In this document: one piece after another, positions 54,830 through 64,000 of the stretch
Numbering within the stretch: position 1 is the stretch's first letter
Layout of the letters: the number at the start of each line of letters is the position of its first letter
Assembly (NCBI GenBank): GCA_013339765.2
Contig: CM023454.1
Coordinates: 46,137,177-46,201,176 of the forward strand
DNA length: 64,000 nucleotides
From: Haemaphysalis longicornis
Taxonomy: Eukaryota > Arthropoda > Arachnida > Ixodida > Ixodidae
Direction: 5' to 3'
Notes under the pieces: generated by a model
The model's database searches: none
Seen by the model: only the letters and a program-made list of their open reading frames with translations
Told to the model about the DNA's origin: nothing
Made by a program: the position numbers and the translations under genes

Positions 54830-56821
54830 CTATCCATGTTTGGGTAGGGTTTCCATCTGAATTTGGGCTCCTTTACCAATCATGTTGAATTGGCTCACTA
54901 TGAATTTCTTGAGGTCCTCGATGGATTGCTTCACCTCGGCGAATTCTTTCTTTACCTCAGCAAATCCTCTCTTCACTTTGATCTCCAGGGCGCCCACCCG
55001 TGCGGTGAGGGAGCCAATCTCCCTGTCGTGTTTCACCAGGCGCGCGTTCATCTGCCTGATTCTCGTTTCGTAGTCGAACCCGCTGCTAGATGGCGACGCC
55101 GGGTCAGTGATGTCCTCTTCTTGCTGGAAGCTTTCGTCCTCGCTGTAGTTGAGGGGAGCCGGGACACGCTTCTGAAGCTTGGGTGGTCTTGGTCTGAACG
55201 TCCGCGTTCGCGGCGGCGTCGGCGTTTTCGGTGATGCCGGTGGCGATGATGTTGCCGTTGGTAGTGTGATCTTCTCGACCAGTGGCTTGGCGCCCAGCGC
55301 CGTGAAGCTGGCCGGCTTCGGTGCCGATCCTAGCGACCACGTGGGAGTCGCCTTCTGCCGTTCTTGTGCAGCCAGGAGCTTGTCGATAGTCTCCTGCTGT
55401 TTCTTGATAGTTTCCTGAAGTACTTGGATAGTGCTCTCCAATTGCTTCATCCTTTCTCCTTGCGGGGAAGCTTGCTTGGCCGCTGGCATGGCCGGTCTGC
55501 CGTTCGTTTCGCGCGCCCCGCCCGCCCGCGCGAAGCCGCTAGGGGCGCCCCCGACATTCCCGCCAGGGGCGTCACCGTCGCCGCCGTGCGCGATCGCCAC
55601 GGTCGCCCACGACCTTGAGCTGCGTGACGTACTTCTCTTCCGTTCACTGCTCTTCCCTCTCTCCTTGCTCTTTCCCCAGCTTGCGCTGCGGCTCTTGTGA
55701 CGTGTTCTTTGTGCGCCGAGTTCGAAGAACTCCTCTTCTTCAGGAAACCGGACTTTGATCGCCTGGCCGGCAGATTTTGCCGCCTTTTCGGCCGCCATCT
55801 TGCGCTCTTGCTCGCGCTGGCGGACTAGGAATGGAGTCTTGAACCTATTCTTACAGTTACTGGTGCCCGAAGCGTGCGGGCCTCCACACAACTTGCAGCG
55901 CGGTCTGCACTCCTTCTCGTTGTTTGGACCCGCGTTGGATCTTCCACATGCGAAGCACACTTTCGCGTTAGGGTTAGGGCAGACATCCTTTCGGTGGCCG
56001 ACTTTGCCGCACGTGCGACACACTTCTTTATGTTGCCTGTACAGTCTGCACGGTACTATCATGCCCCCGAATATAACGTACGAGGGGACTTTGTTACCCT
56101 CGAACAGGATGATTACCGATTTGGAATTTCCTATTCTCTGCGCTGCCAGTGCCGTTGGGTTGCGTTCGTTCACCACAGCGTTGTGCATCACCTCCGCAGA
56201 GTGTGCCTGCGAGATGTAGGCAACCGCTCCTTTGGCCATGTTCTCCGGCGCCACGCGGTACGCAAAGATCTCGAAGTTGCGTCCGCCTATTGCGATCTCC
56301 CGCACGCGGTCGTACAGCCCAGCTTCGCTGGCCGTGCCGATCACAAAAATCTTCTGCACTGCGTTCGGACACATGATGTCCTCAAGAAAGGCGTTCGACT
56401 CCAACCTAGCCGCGACGGCCATAGCCCGAAGTACCTCGAGCGGATCGGGCTTCCCTACCAGCAAGCCGCCACGTGGCCGCACAACCACTTTGTGCTCTCC
56501 GATAGGCATGTTGGGCATGCGAGCCGCTTTCGAAAAGGCGACGTTCAATTTCTGGGCAAACTGCGCTGTCGTAGGTTGAGACGACGAAGAACGCTTACCG
56601 GTTTGCTTGGCCTGCTGCGAAGGCGCTTGCAAAATCTTCTCAGTCGACCGGCCGCGCCGAGTGGCGACGACCCAACCGTTGTGGCTCTCCGACGACGACT
56701 CCTCGCCGAGCGGCGTTCCACTCATAGTTATAACCGTGCGGCCGGAACCGCCACCCAAAAGTCCATCACATTCCACCGCTGGAGTAGTATCCATGACCGG
56801 TAGAGGCTCCGATGACGACAT
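54830..56821 (-). CDS. LINE ORF1 (nucleic-acid-binding, zinc knuckles)
   Basis: Uninterrupted frame; ATG at 56821 gives 663 codons. The frame is open upstream to a TGA near 56975 without another ATG. Order: low-complexity serine-rich N-terminus, a conserved fold (VVVRPRGGLLVGKPDPLEVLRAMA; IAIGGRNFEIFAYRVAPENM; AVAYISQ; VIILFEGNKVPSYVIFGGMIVPC), then three cysteine/histidine knuckles (CRTCGKVGHRKDVC, CFACGRS...ECRPRC, CKLCGGPHASGTSNC) at about 56022-55855, an RS-rich basic stretch (SRSASWGKSKERGKSS), a coiled coil (MKQLESTIQVLQETIKKQQETIDKLL) and a C-terminal helical part. It should bind LINE RNA and form the ribonucleoprotein. The overlapping ATG at 54837-54835 (ATGGATAG) is not in the endonuclease frame. 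Confidence 0.9.
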   Translation of the reverse strand: MSSSEPLPVMDTTPAVECDGLLGGGSGRTVITMSGTPLGEESSSESHNGWVVATRRGRSTEKILQAPSQQAKQTGKRSSSSQPTTAQFAQKLNVAFSKAARMPNMPIGEHKVVVRPRGGLLVGKPDPLEVLRAMAVAARLESNAFLEDIMCPNAVQKIFVIGTASEAGLYDRVREIAIGGRNFEIFAYRVAPENMAKGAVAYISQAHSAEVMHNAVVNERNPTALAAQRIGNSKSVIILFEGNKVPSYVIFGGMIVPCRLYRQHKEVCRTCGKVGHRKDVCPNPNAKVCFACGRSNAGPNNEKECRPRCKLCGGPHASGTSNCKNRFKTPFLVRQREQERKMAAEKAAKSAGQAIKVRFPEEEEFFELGAQRTRHKSRSASWGKSKERGKSSERKRSTSRSSRSWATVAIAHGGDGDAPGGNVGGAPSGFARAGGARETNGRPAMPAAKQASPQGERMKQLESTIQVLQETIKKQQETIDKLLAAQERQKATPTWSLGSAPKPASFTALGAKPLVEKITLPTATSSPPASPKTPTPPRTRTFRPRPPKLQKRVPAPLNYSEDESFQQEEDITDPASPSSSGFDYETRIRQMNARLVKHDREIGSLTARVGALEIKVKRGFAEVKKEFAEVKQSIEDLKKFIVSQFNMIGKGAQIQMETLPKHG

Positions 56822-57115
56822 CTCTTCGCGGATGAAGTCCAAAACAGTCGCCGATGCGGCCGAGGCCACTCCCGTACCACGCCGGCCCGTTAGGCTTAGC
56901 GCGGTCGCCACCTCGGTTTTCAGAACTGTGGCCGTAAAATGCCCAAAAGTCCACCGATTTTTAAACTTCTTTCAGCAGGTCATAGCGGAGATCAAACTGA
57001 ATCTTTACACACCTTTCCGGTCAAGATGGGGCAAGTAGAACCGCATATCTTCTTCATCCCGTGCGGAGCCGATGCGAAGCACGTCCGATCGCCTCCGACG
57101 CTAGCAGCGCCCCCC

Positions 57116-57128
57116 GTAAACTCCGAGA
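57116..57128 (+). repeat. Target duplication, right copy (13 bp)
   Basis: GTAAACTCCGAGA; the partner at 50995-51007 differs by one base. The Gypsy RNase H frame (VNSETEIHTDAS) continues from here. Confidence 0.8.
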
Positions 57129-57613
57129 CGGAAATCCACACGGACGCCAGTGATAAAGGCTTCGGTGCCATCTTCGTCTAAAAACAAAGCGGTTGCGAAA
57201 ACGTAATCTCCTATGCCAGTTGTGGTCTCTCGAAGGAAGAGAATAACTTCTATCCAGCTGGGAAACAGTGCCTGCCATTTATATGGGCGATTTCAAAATT
57301 TAGTCCATACGTGTATGTAAGAACATTGAAGGTTGTGACAGACCACCACGCGCTGTGTTGGTTCGCCAATTTGAAGGACCCCTCTGGTCGTCTTGGGCGG
57401 TGGAGCGTGCGCCTGCAGGAGTTCGACGCTACAGTCGTCTTTAAATCCGACAGGAAACACTCCGACGCCGACTGCCTGTTACGCGCCCCCGTCGACCCAC
57501 CACCACAAGTCTCTGAGGAAGACAGCGCCTTCTTCGAAATCGTGACGGAAAGCGACCTAGCCGCCCAGCAGCGTGCCGATCCCGACTTACGCATGATAAT
57601 TGACTACGTGTAG
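57116..57613 (+). pseudogene. Gypsy-B RNase H
   Basis: NSETEIHTDASDKGFGAIFV with TDAS (first aspartate), an in-frame TAA at 57180-57182, ENVISYASCGLSKEENNFYPAGKQCLPFIWAISKF (the SEKE-type glutamate site now reads AGKQ, so the acidic residue is lost), VVTDHHALCWF (third acid) and the linker GRWSVRLQEFDATVVF, SDADCLLRAPVDPPPQ. The segment is the continuation of the RT that is cut off at 50994 by the LINE. Confidence 0.85.
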
Positions 57614-57615
57614 GG

Positions 57616-58817
57616 ATGCAACGTCGCCGCTGTAGGACCTTTAAAGGCAGCTTATCAGCATTCAGGCTGAGAAACCCCGTCCTCGTGAAGAAGAATTTAA
57701 GCCCCCGAACAAGAGCGAATTGCCTTCTTGTCATTCCCGCAGACCTTCGCGACGAAATTTTCGAAGCGTGCCACGACGACCCGTCTTCCGACATCTCGGC
57801 AGAGCCCGTACAATTGGAAAAATCAAGGCGAAGTACTACTGGCCCCGCCCTACATCCGACGTCACACACAACGCCCGGAGCTGCCGTGACGGCCAGCGAC
57901 CAAAAAAGCCACCGACGAGACCCGCCGGACTTCTGCAGCCGATCGCCGTCCCATCGATGCCCTTCTAACAGATTAGAATGGACCTACTGGGCCCATTCCC
58001 TAAGTCACGATCGTAGAACAAGTGGATTGTCGTAGCAACAGACTACATGACGCGCTACGCAGAGAATGCCGCTCTTCCGAGGAAGACTGCAAGGAAGTCG
58101 CAAAGTTTTTCATAAGCCAAGTTGTGCTGCTACATGGAGCCCCGGAAGTCTTAATCACGGACCGCGGAACGGCCTTTACTGCGGAGCTGATGCAAGGGAT
58201 ATTACGCTGCAGCAACACGGATCCCCGCAGAACAACCACGTACAACCCCCAAACGAATGGACAAACGGAACGTCTGAACAAGGCGACAGCTGTTATGCGG
58301 TCCATGTACGTAGACGTTGAAACTAATACCTGAGGCGAAGTGCTCCCGTATGTCACGTTTGTGTACAACACGGATATCCAAGAAACCACGCAGATAACAC
58401 CGTTCGAGCTTATGTATTGAAGACGCCGACTATAATGCTTGACGCCATGCTGCCGCACGTAGAAAACGACGACCTGAACGCCGACGTCTAAGGATGCCTT
58501 CAGCGTGCGGAGGAGGCCCGCCAGCTCCCTCGATTTCGTATAATGGACCAGTATATGGTAGATGCCGTCCTCTACAACCTCGACGCGGAGCCGCCGAGTA
58601 CCACCCATGGGATCGGTTGTGGGTTTGGTCTCCCATTCAACGAAGCGGACTGAGTGAAAAGCTTCTGCGACGGTATTTGGGACCCTACAAGATTCTACGA
58701 CGTGTTGGCCAATATTCCTACGAAGTGATCCCCGATGGTGACTCCGCCACATCACGACGACAGACGTGGCCTGAAGTCGTCGACGTGGTTCACTCAAAAC
58801 CTTTCTACGGACGATGA
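57616..58817 (+). pseudogene. Gypsy-B integrase
   Basis: Zinc-binding part: HLGRARTIGKIKAKYYWPRPTSDV with SCRDGQRPKKPP (57790-57940; HHCC site damaged, CRDC reads CRDG). Core: VVATDYMTRYAE with the first aspartate at 58041-58043, then, after a frame change, VLITDRGTAFTAELM with the second at 58160-58162, and NPQTNGQTERLNK with the glutamate at 58268-58270, so all three catalytic residues exist but in two frames. C-terminus: RLWVWSPIQRSGLSEKLLRRYLGPYKILRRVGQYSYEVIPDG (58614-58740), a chromatin-binding-like tail. Stops occur near 58332 and 58418. Confidence 0.85.
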
Positions 58818-58890
58818 CGAACTTTTATTTTTATTTGTTCGGACTGTCGCTTTTGTTAGCATCGGGTCGATGCACTCTTAGAGGGGGTAA

Positions 58891-59304
58891 TGCTGTGAAC
58901 CATGCATCGAGTTTATTTGTGTTTTGCTTTCACCGCCCGGCTTCGCCGGTGTTACGTATGTGCCAAGGGAAGCGCCTGTTCCACTCTTTCTTTATGTGCC
59001 GGATGTGTTATCTGTTCTGATAGGGAGAGCATTCCAATTTAACGTGAAATGCCCAGAATATCTTCTTGGATCTACGGTGTTCTAGATGTGAATCGACGGT
59101 TCGTGAACCATGCGCGCCGAAAGATAAAAAGCCTGCAGAGCCAAAGCCGGGGTATTCTACTCGCCGTAGGTCGCACGCGTACGTCACTTTCTTGACTGCT
59201 GCTTCGCCGCCGCTGTATTTTTTGAGTTGTTAGGGGAGCACAAGTTCGCTCCGAATAAACGTGTTTTCCTCGAAGACAACTGCGTCGTCTGTGGCTTTAT
59301 GAAA
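58891..59304 (+). repeat. 3' LTR of Gypsy-B
   Basis: Starts TGCTGTGAACCATGC after the polypurine tract AGAGGGGGTAA (58880-58890). Shared blocks with the Gypsy-A LTRs include GATAAAAAGCCTGCAGAG (TATA box changed to GATA), GACTGCTGCTTCGCCGCC, TTTTTGAGTTGTTAGGGG and AATAAA at 59254-59259. It ends about 59304 with ATGAAA where the relatives have GTGACA, followed by ATAT. Confidence 0.85.
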
Positions 59305-61560
59305 ATATCATCGTACCCCGCAGATACGTCATTATTTAAAGAAAGGATCAATCTAGCTACTTCTTGGGGACTCGTGAACGCGAGTACTATAGAATTGAGT
59401 AATGGAGTGGTGATGCTCAGCTAACTATTTACAAGAGTTTGCGTGACACAATATGGAGAAGCGACAATAATAAAGTAGTCATTCATGGTGTTTGATCACT
59501 CGTGGACAGGTAATTTACCATTTTCTATGAATATTTCGTCTAGTTGCGTAGATTTGGTTTGATTGCTCAAGTTGCTGACCTCTCGCCAAACATTAGGTAT
59601 ATTATTTCGCATGCGGGAGAAATTTTTTACACTGTAGTCAGATTTAGCGTTTTATTAGATCTTTGTTCAGTTTGTTTCGATATTTTCTATACTCCAGAAG
59701 TAGAGTTAGGTTTCAGCTTTTGAGAAAATCGTGATACATGTTTTTTTTCTTCCTTATTCTTAGGTAAAGTGATTGGTTCATTTAAGGTTTCTTAAACTTC
59801 TTAAGAAGCTGAACTTAAACTTAAGAAAGCGAACTGAATCTAGGGACTACGTGAGCGCATATAAAAAGACCCCAAAATCAGTACGTATTATACATCGTCA
59901 ATATTTTGGGGCGGACCACAAAAACATGCGCCGAATTGATCCTTCATAAGAAACAAGGAAGCAACATTTGCCGTGCAAAATCAGTTTCCTGACCAAAAAA
60001 AAGCAAACTCGGCCAGCCTCGAAGAAAAGACATGCTCGAATGGGGTGATGTGGCGCTTACTCAGTTATGGGTAACAAAAGATAGCGAGACACATCTCGTC
60101 ACGTTTTCGCTCGTCAGGATTGCATATATGAACCATGCATTGAATAAACATTGTCTGATATATTATTTTTCTGAGTTGCCTATGAAATAAATAGGAGGTT
60201 ATGCATAATAGACAAAACAGTAGGGACCCAATTCTTTTAGTCACAAACTCCATACTCTTTCTATGCAATACACCAGGCTCTCGAAAAAAAGTAATTTCAT
60301 GAAGTAAATATACCACATATATGCAGCGTTATACACACCTTGAACAACTGGCTCTGACTGAATAAGTGTTTTCAGAGGTGGAAACAAATGTCAGCTGCAG
60401 TTGCTACAGTCTAAAAAATAGGTACATGCAAAACACAACCCTTGCAATCTTCTCAGCAATACCGTGAAGAGTACAGAAACAGCTCCACATGACTTACACA
60501 GAAACAGTGTTATCAAAACTAAAACTGGTGAAGATCTTTAGGTAGTACACAATTGTGGCGTTATCTATGACCTATTCATCACATTCTCTAGACCAGATGG
60601 TGCGAAAGATAAGTTACTGCTTTTACTTGCTCTCAGAGGCACATCGAGAATGTCACCACGTGCCAATACCACCAACAGATAACCGAGTTGCAGAGCTAAC
60701 AAAAAACACCATTTGGCTAATCAGCACACGCGCAAGACCACACCTCATTTTTCTGCTTCACCCCATGATTGTACCGCACATATTATGCGTATATGCGGGA
60801 ATCAACACACTGAAACCGTGCTGTTTCGATTAAGGTCAACATATTTTATGCGAGCCAGCCGCCCATAATGTCGAACTACACAAAGAATTTCTGTTGGGTC
60901 CGGGCATTGTTAAATTGCCATAGAATGTTGAAACAATTTGTCGCATTTACACATAAAAGCTTTCCAGTGAATTCAAAGGAATAATAGGCTACATAGGCAG
61001 GTTTTTAAGCCGTGACGTGCAAGCAGTGCGAAATTTTATTCGCATAAAAACTTTAGTTCTGTAAAGCCTAGAAAGTTCTTAATAATTAGGCTTGAAGTGT
61101 TCAAACTTTACGCAAATACAACGCTGACCTACTATAACTACGAATAAAATTGAGGAACCTTGCCTTTCGTTGCCCGTAAAATAAAGTTTCTGGTTCAAAC
61201 AACACAATGCACGGTATATTGGAACATTTAAACTGCGGTTCTACTGCCCGCCAAAGAGTCATGGAAGAGCGCTTTGTTTTTTTCATATTTACGCAGTAAG
61301 TTTTTTTATTCATGCGACAAGCCTGAGCGGCCGAATGGTTATAACAGGCAGCAGGTGAGCCATCAGCATTATGACACACTACATTTAAGTAAAGGCGAGG
61401 GGTGGATCATTCACACAACATATTTGCCGGTGCTTCTAGAAAACGCTTTGTTTGACCGCATAAAAGCAGCCGGCACCATGCGTATTCACCAAAAGCCACA
61501 GCGACCAGGAGCATCAGCAAAATAAAAGCTTGCGTCAGGTACAGGGTGCTCAGATACATT
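59305..61560. other. AT-rich region without supported genes
   Basis: No coding region, RNA gene or repeat could be supported on either strand. Confidence 0.35.
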
Positions 61561-62559
61561 CAAGCTTTTTGTACCTCAGGCAATACATTTCTTATGTCCT
61601 CGAAAGCTTATATACTCTCTGCAATGTACGCAAACTCCTTGGTTTGATAGCCCAATACAGAATCCATGCATTGTAGTGGCCAAAAGGTCGCGATCTTGAA
61701 GGTATCACAACAAGGTTGTGTTCACCATGCTCTCCATTGCTTTACCAACACAAGAAGCTAAAGAAATCAGACAGAGGTTTGATGAGGTATGCGGTGGCTT
61801 ACCACTCTTCGCAATGGGTTTGAACAACGAAAACGTGCATGTGGAGAACACTAGACCTGCTTCCTAAACTCGCTTGAACTCGACAAAAAGAGCCTGTTGT
61901 AATCGTAGTTCATATTCTGTAGATTACAAATGCACACCCCTTCGCGTCCTGTAGTACTACGTGCATTTCAAGCTACTCCAGCTCGAGCAGGGTGAAGGAA
62001 CTATTAGGTGGCTTGCTGTCTTTAAAACTCCCATATTTCTGGTACATGTGTCTGTAGGGCGAGACTTCTCGTGGAAAACCACTTGAGCGGCCTGATCGGC
62101 GGTCTCCTGAGCGCTGATTCCTGGCCGGAGGGCCACACGAGCCACGCCATTGTTGTCGCTCTTGCGTTGGCCCTATATTAGGCACAGTATGGCCCATACC
62201 TTGGGCGTGTGGGTCTGCCCATTTATAGATTCACAAAGTCCCATCCAGTGGTCTGATGCGAGCGTAGTCGTCGACTCTTCAATAGATAGCTGAATTTTGC
62301 GCAACCTTGCTTTGTGGTGCGAAGTGCGGCCAGATTACCTGTATTGAGCGAGAAAACAGAGCCTTTTATTCGATAAGGTGAGCAGATGTATATCAGATTT
62401 CGAATGGTCAGACGGAACCCGTACGTTCTTGGTGGCTTTACGATTTGCTGTGCATATTTGTGATATTACAAGGGCAATGGTATTGGCAGGAGGCTGCTGC
62501 AAAAATTACTCGCGGTATTTGTCCACGTGTGTGATATGGCTTAGCCATGTAGTGGCGTC

Positions 62560-62860
62560 CTACTTAATCTTCGTATTGGTGGGGCTTGTACGAAAACGTA
62601 TGAGTATCGGATGGGAAAGTGATCGCTTCCCATGCAATCGCCCAGCACGTCCCACTGTAACAGGTGTTGGCGGGTGCTCCACGTGAGATCTAGTGAGGTG
62701 TCTGCTTGGTGAACTGTCTGTCCTAGTCTCGTGTTTTTTCTGGGGATATTGGAAAGTATTAGCCCGTACTTCGAGGTATCTTGCGTGATGCGACTGCCGG
62801 TCGGATTCCACTTGTGGTTTTCCCAGGTGACGTGCTGATAGTTGAAGCCCTGCCCAGCTA
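62560..62860 (-). pseudogene. LINE endonuclease C-terminal half
   Basis: One frame reads FNYQHVTWENHKWNPTGSRITQDTSKYGLIL..., then DTSLDLTWS, and DVLGDCMGSDHFPIRYS. GSDH is the conserved C-terminal catalytic motif of the EEP fold, kept intact here, and TSLDLTW is the TPDLTF-like strand. The GDFNA loop is altered to GQGFNYQ. This is the only LINE in the window where I could read the GSDH motif. Confidence 0.75.
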
Positions 62861-63243
62861 AAAAGCGTCTTGTATGTAGAGCTATTTTAAGTGGGTGATA
62901 AAAATGTGATCTGCGTACGGCCTTTTGTTTGGCTTTTGGCCGTGTTTCTTGGTCAACAACGTAGAGACAGAATACGAGGATAGTACGCTATGATCGGAGT
63001 TCTAACCGGCAACGAGCAACACTTAGCGTAGTGCTAAAACATGGTTGCGCATCTAATTTCTCATGTGTAGTTCACAGTCACAAGTACAGTGCCGTCTTCG
63101 TTCGTGTAGCTAGGTCTTTGAACGGAGCCTAGCCACCATAGCCCAGTATTTTCAGCACAGGGCAGTAGATTTCTTGAAGAGTAATGACCTCTAAACTGTT
63201 ATCTTCCTTGCTGATAAACCAGGCAGTCATGCAAGCTCTCTTG

Positions 63244-63561
63244 CTACGAAGCAAGCGGCAATTTCAGTGCAAGACAGTTGTCAATGGCGACGATTCTGAA
63301 AAGGTAGCCATAGTGGGGCGTTGTTGCGTCAGGACAAATGGAGTTTAATGGTGCCGAAGGCGTACGCATCACATGTGCTCCTACGGTTGTTCGGATGACT
63401 TGTGCCCAAAGGGAGCATGCCGGAAAGTGTGATACGCTCACGATGGTGCGGGCGCACTTTTCTAAGGCCGAGGTGATGAGCTGGTCAGCCTTTTCATGGA
63501 TGAGTTTCTCTATTTCTGCCATAAGGTTTTCAAGACGGCATTCGGGATCCTGTACTGTCAT
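63244..63561 (-). pseudogene. LINE ORF1 C-terminal coiled-coil part
   Basis: An open stretch of 105 codons starting with ECRLENLMAEIEKLIHEKADQLITSALEKC, a likely coiled coil as found at the end of ORF1 in related LINEs, followed by residues in a shifted frame. Upstream (63735-63917 and 63570-63720, other frames) there is a basic, proline/serine-rich stretch consistent with the ORF1 region after the zinc knuckles. Assignment rests on position directly upstream of the endonuclease. Confidence 0.5.
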
Positions 63562-64000
63562 TGTGGCGGGAGGATGTGGGTAATCTCAGGATGGGGGGAA
63601 TGCGTTGACGGAGCTGCGTTCTTTCGAATGAGCTTTGCTCTTCCACCCGAGGCAGGTTGCGGCGCGGAGGGAGTGAGTGTCGAGCATGATAGACGGCGTG
63701 TGCTGTTGCTAGAATCTGATGGTTAGGTGGCCGTTCACCTGTTTACTACTTTCGCAAGGGTGACTTTCCTGCTTTTATCGGAATGTGCCGGTGGCTGTAC
63801 AGGTGGCCCATTGGTAAAACTCTGGCGTGTTGTCCTGATTATGGGTCTGCGGAGACAATGTTCTGCCTCAGGATGGCGGCGCTGGCGCACATTAGTTTGC
63901 TTCTTCCCCTCTTGCATTTCAGCAGCCGGCTTGTGTTTTTGTTCTGTTTTCTCGGTTTTTGTTTTCGTCTTTTTTGGCAGTTTGTGGATGTGGCCAAGTG

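Larger units (their letters stand above)
51008..57115 (-). mobile_element. Near full-length RNase H-type LINE
   Basis: About 6.1 kb on the minus strand, inserted in Gypsy-B. 5' end GGGGGCGCTGC at 57115, a 5' UTR of about 200-300 bases, ORF1 with zinc knuckles, ORF2 with endonuclease, RT, RNase H and a zinc-binding tail, AATAAA at 51029-51024 and a CT-repeat tail. A 13-bp target duplication flanks it. ORF1 is open; ORF2 has an in-frame stop and frameshifts. It is strikingly more GC-rich than its surroundings. Domain order fits the I/R1-like superfamily of LINEs that retain RNase H; the exact clade needs a tree. Confidence 0.92.
48707..59304 (+). mobile_element. Second Gypsy copy (Gypsy-B), split by a LINE
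   Basis: Same family as Gypsy-A: zinc-knuckle gag end at 48711, protease, RT, then a 6.1 kb LINE on the opposite strand (51008-57115), then RNase H, integrase and a 3' LTR (58891-59304). The 5' LTR and most of gag are missing; the left edge abuts a Penelope-like fragment. Unlike Gypsy-A it keeps the RT fingers and the integrase core, so the two copies complement each other for comparison. It still has several stops and frameshifts. Confidence 0.88.
61560..64000 (-). mobile_element. LINE, minus strand, continuing past the window
   Basis: From high to low coordinates: the C-terminal part of ORF1 (to about 63244), then an endonuclease with EVITLQEIYCP near 63195-63160 and GSDHFPI near 62625-62605, a linker (FCESINGQTHTPKVWAIL-type near 62240-62195), and RT blocks SGKPPHTSSNLCLISLASCVGKAMESMVN (61790-61710) and TMHGFCIGLSNQG near 61690-61640. 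The RT breaks off before the catalytic aspartates, near 61560. Stops and frame changes are frequent. The 5' end lies outside the window. Confidence 0.75.

Noticed and set aside
55874..56803. 309-codon plus-strand open frame
   Set aside because: It is the antisense shadow of LINE ORF1, which has zinc knuckles and a conserved fold on the minus strand. GC-rich sequence makes long antisense frames likely.

Overview
The window reads as a transposon-saturated, gene-poor stretch of an arthropod nuclear genome, most likely an ixodid (hard) tick. The case rests on the mix of elements: several RNase H-bearing LINEs of tick type with CT-rich 3' tails, a CR1/L2-like LINE, another AT-rich LINE, Gypsy and BEL/Pao LTR elements, Penelope-like elements and tRNA-derived SINEs. 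These assignments come from reading the translations against remembered families; no search was run. I see no bacterial operon, no rRNA, no CRISPR array and no convincing host gene. A 100-N scaffold gap lies at 48090-48189.

Layout. 0.65-2.1 kb: decayed LINE reverse transcriptase (RT), minus strand. 3.0-3.2 kb: simple-sequence-rich dispersed repeat whose inverted partner is at 42.5 kb. 6.08-6.21 kb: 16-bp minisatellite. 6.8-7.8 kb: degenerate satellite with a roughly 68-bp period and a roughly 475-bp higher-order period. 8.25-9.46 kb: 3' end of a LINE, plus. 11.5-12.9 kb: BEL/Pao gag remnant with a primer-binding-site-like sequence. 13.3-15.3 kb: LINE, minus. 15.6-19.7 kb: LINE, plus, split by a ~1 kb unidentified insertion with a 9-bp target duplication. 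20.4-22.5 kb: CR1/L2-like LINE, minus. 22861-29020: a complete but dead Gypsy element with two LTRs and ATAT target duplications. 29.0-33.1 kb: AT-rich, mostly unassigned. 33.2-35.7 kb: Penelope-like element, plus. 36.8-38.46 kb: LINE 3' half, plus. 38.85-39.1 kb and 43.0 kb: tRNA-derived SINEs. 44.8-45.3 kb and 47.1-48.09 kb: LINE 3' fragments, plus. 48.19-48.7 kb: Penelope-like fragment, minus. 48.7-59.3 kb: second Gypsy copy, interrupted at 51.0-57.1 kb by a nearly full-length LINE in the opposite orientation. 61.56-64.0 kb: LINE, minus, running off the window.

How the parts relate. The best preserved item is the LINE at 51008-57115. It has an open ORF1 with zinc knuckles, an intact YADD RT core, an RNase H domain, a CT tail and a 13-bp target duplication with one mismatch inside the Gypsy RNase H region. 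Almost everything else is broken by stops, frameshifts and deletions. The window is therefore best used as a fossil record of nested retrotransposition. The least explained pieces are the satellite at 6.8-7.8 kb, the 1 kb insertion at 17.2-18.25 kb, the insert in the Gypsy gag at about 23.9-24.65 kb and the CCAAT-rich inverted repeat pair. I did not find a sequence I could defend as a new biological system.
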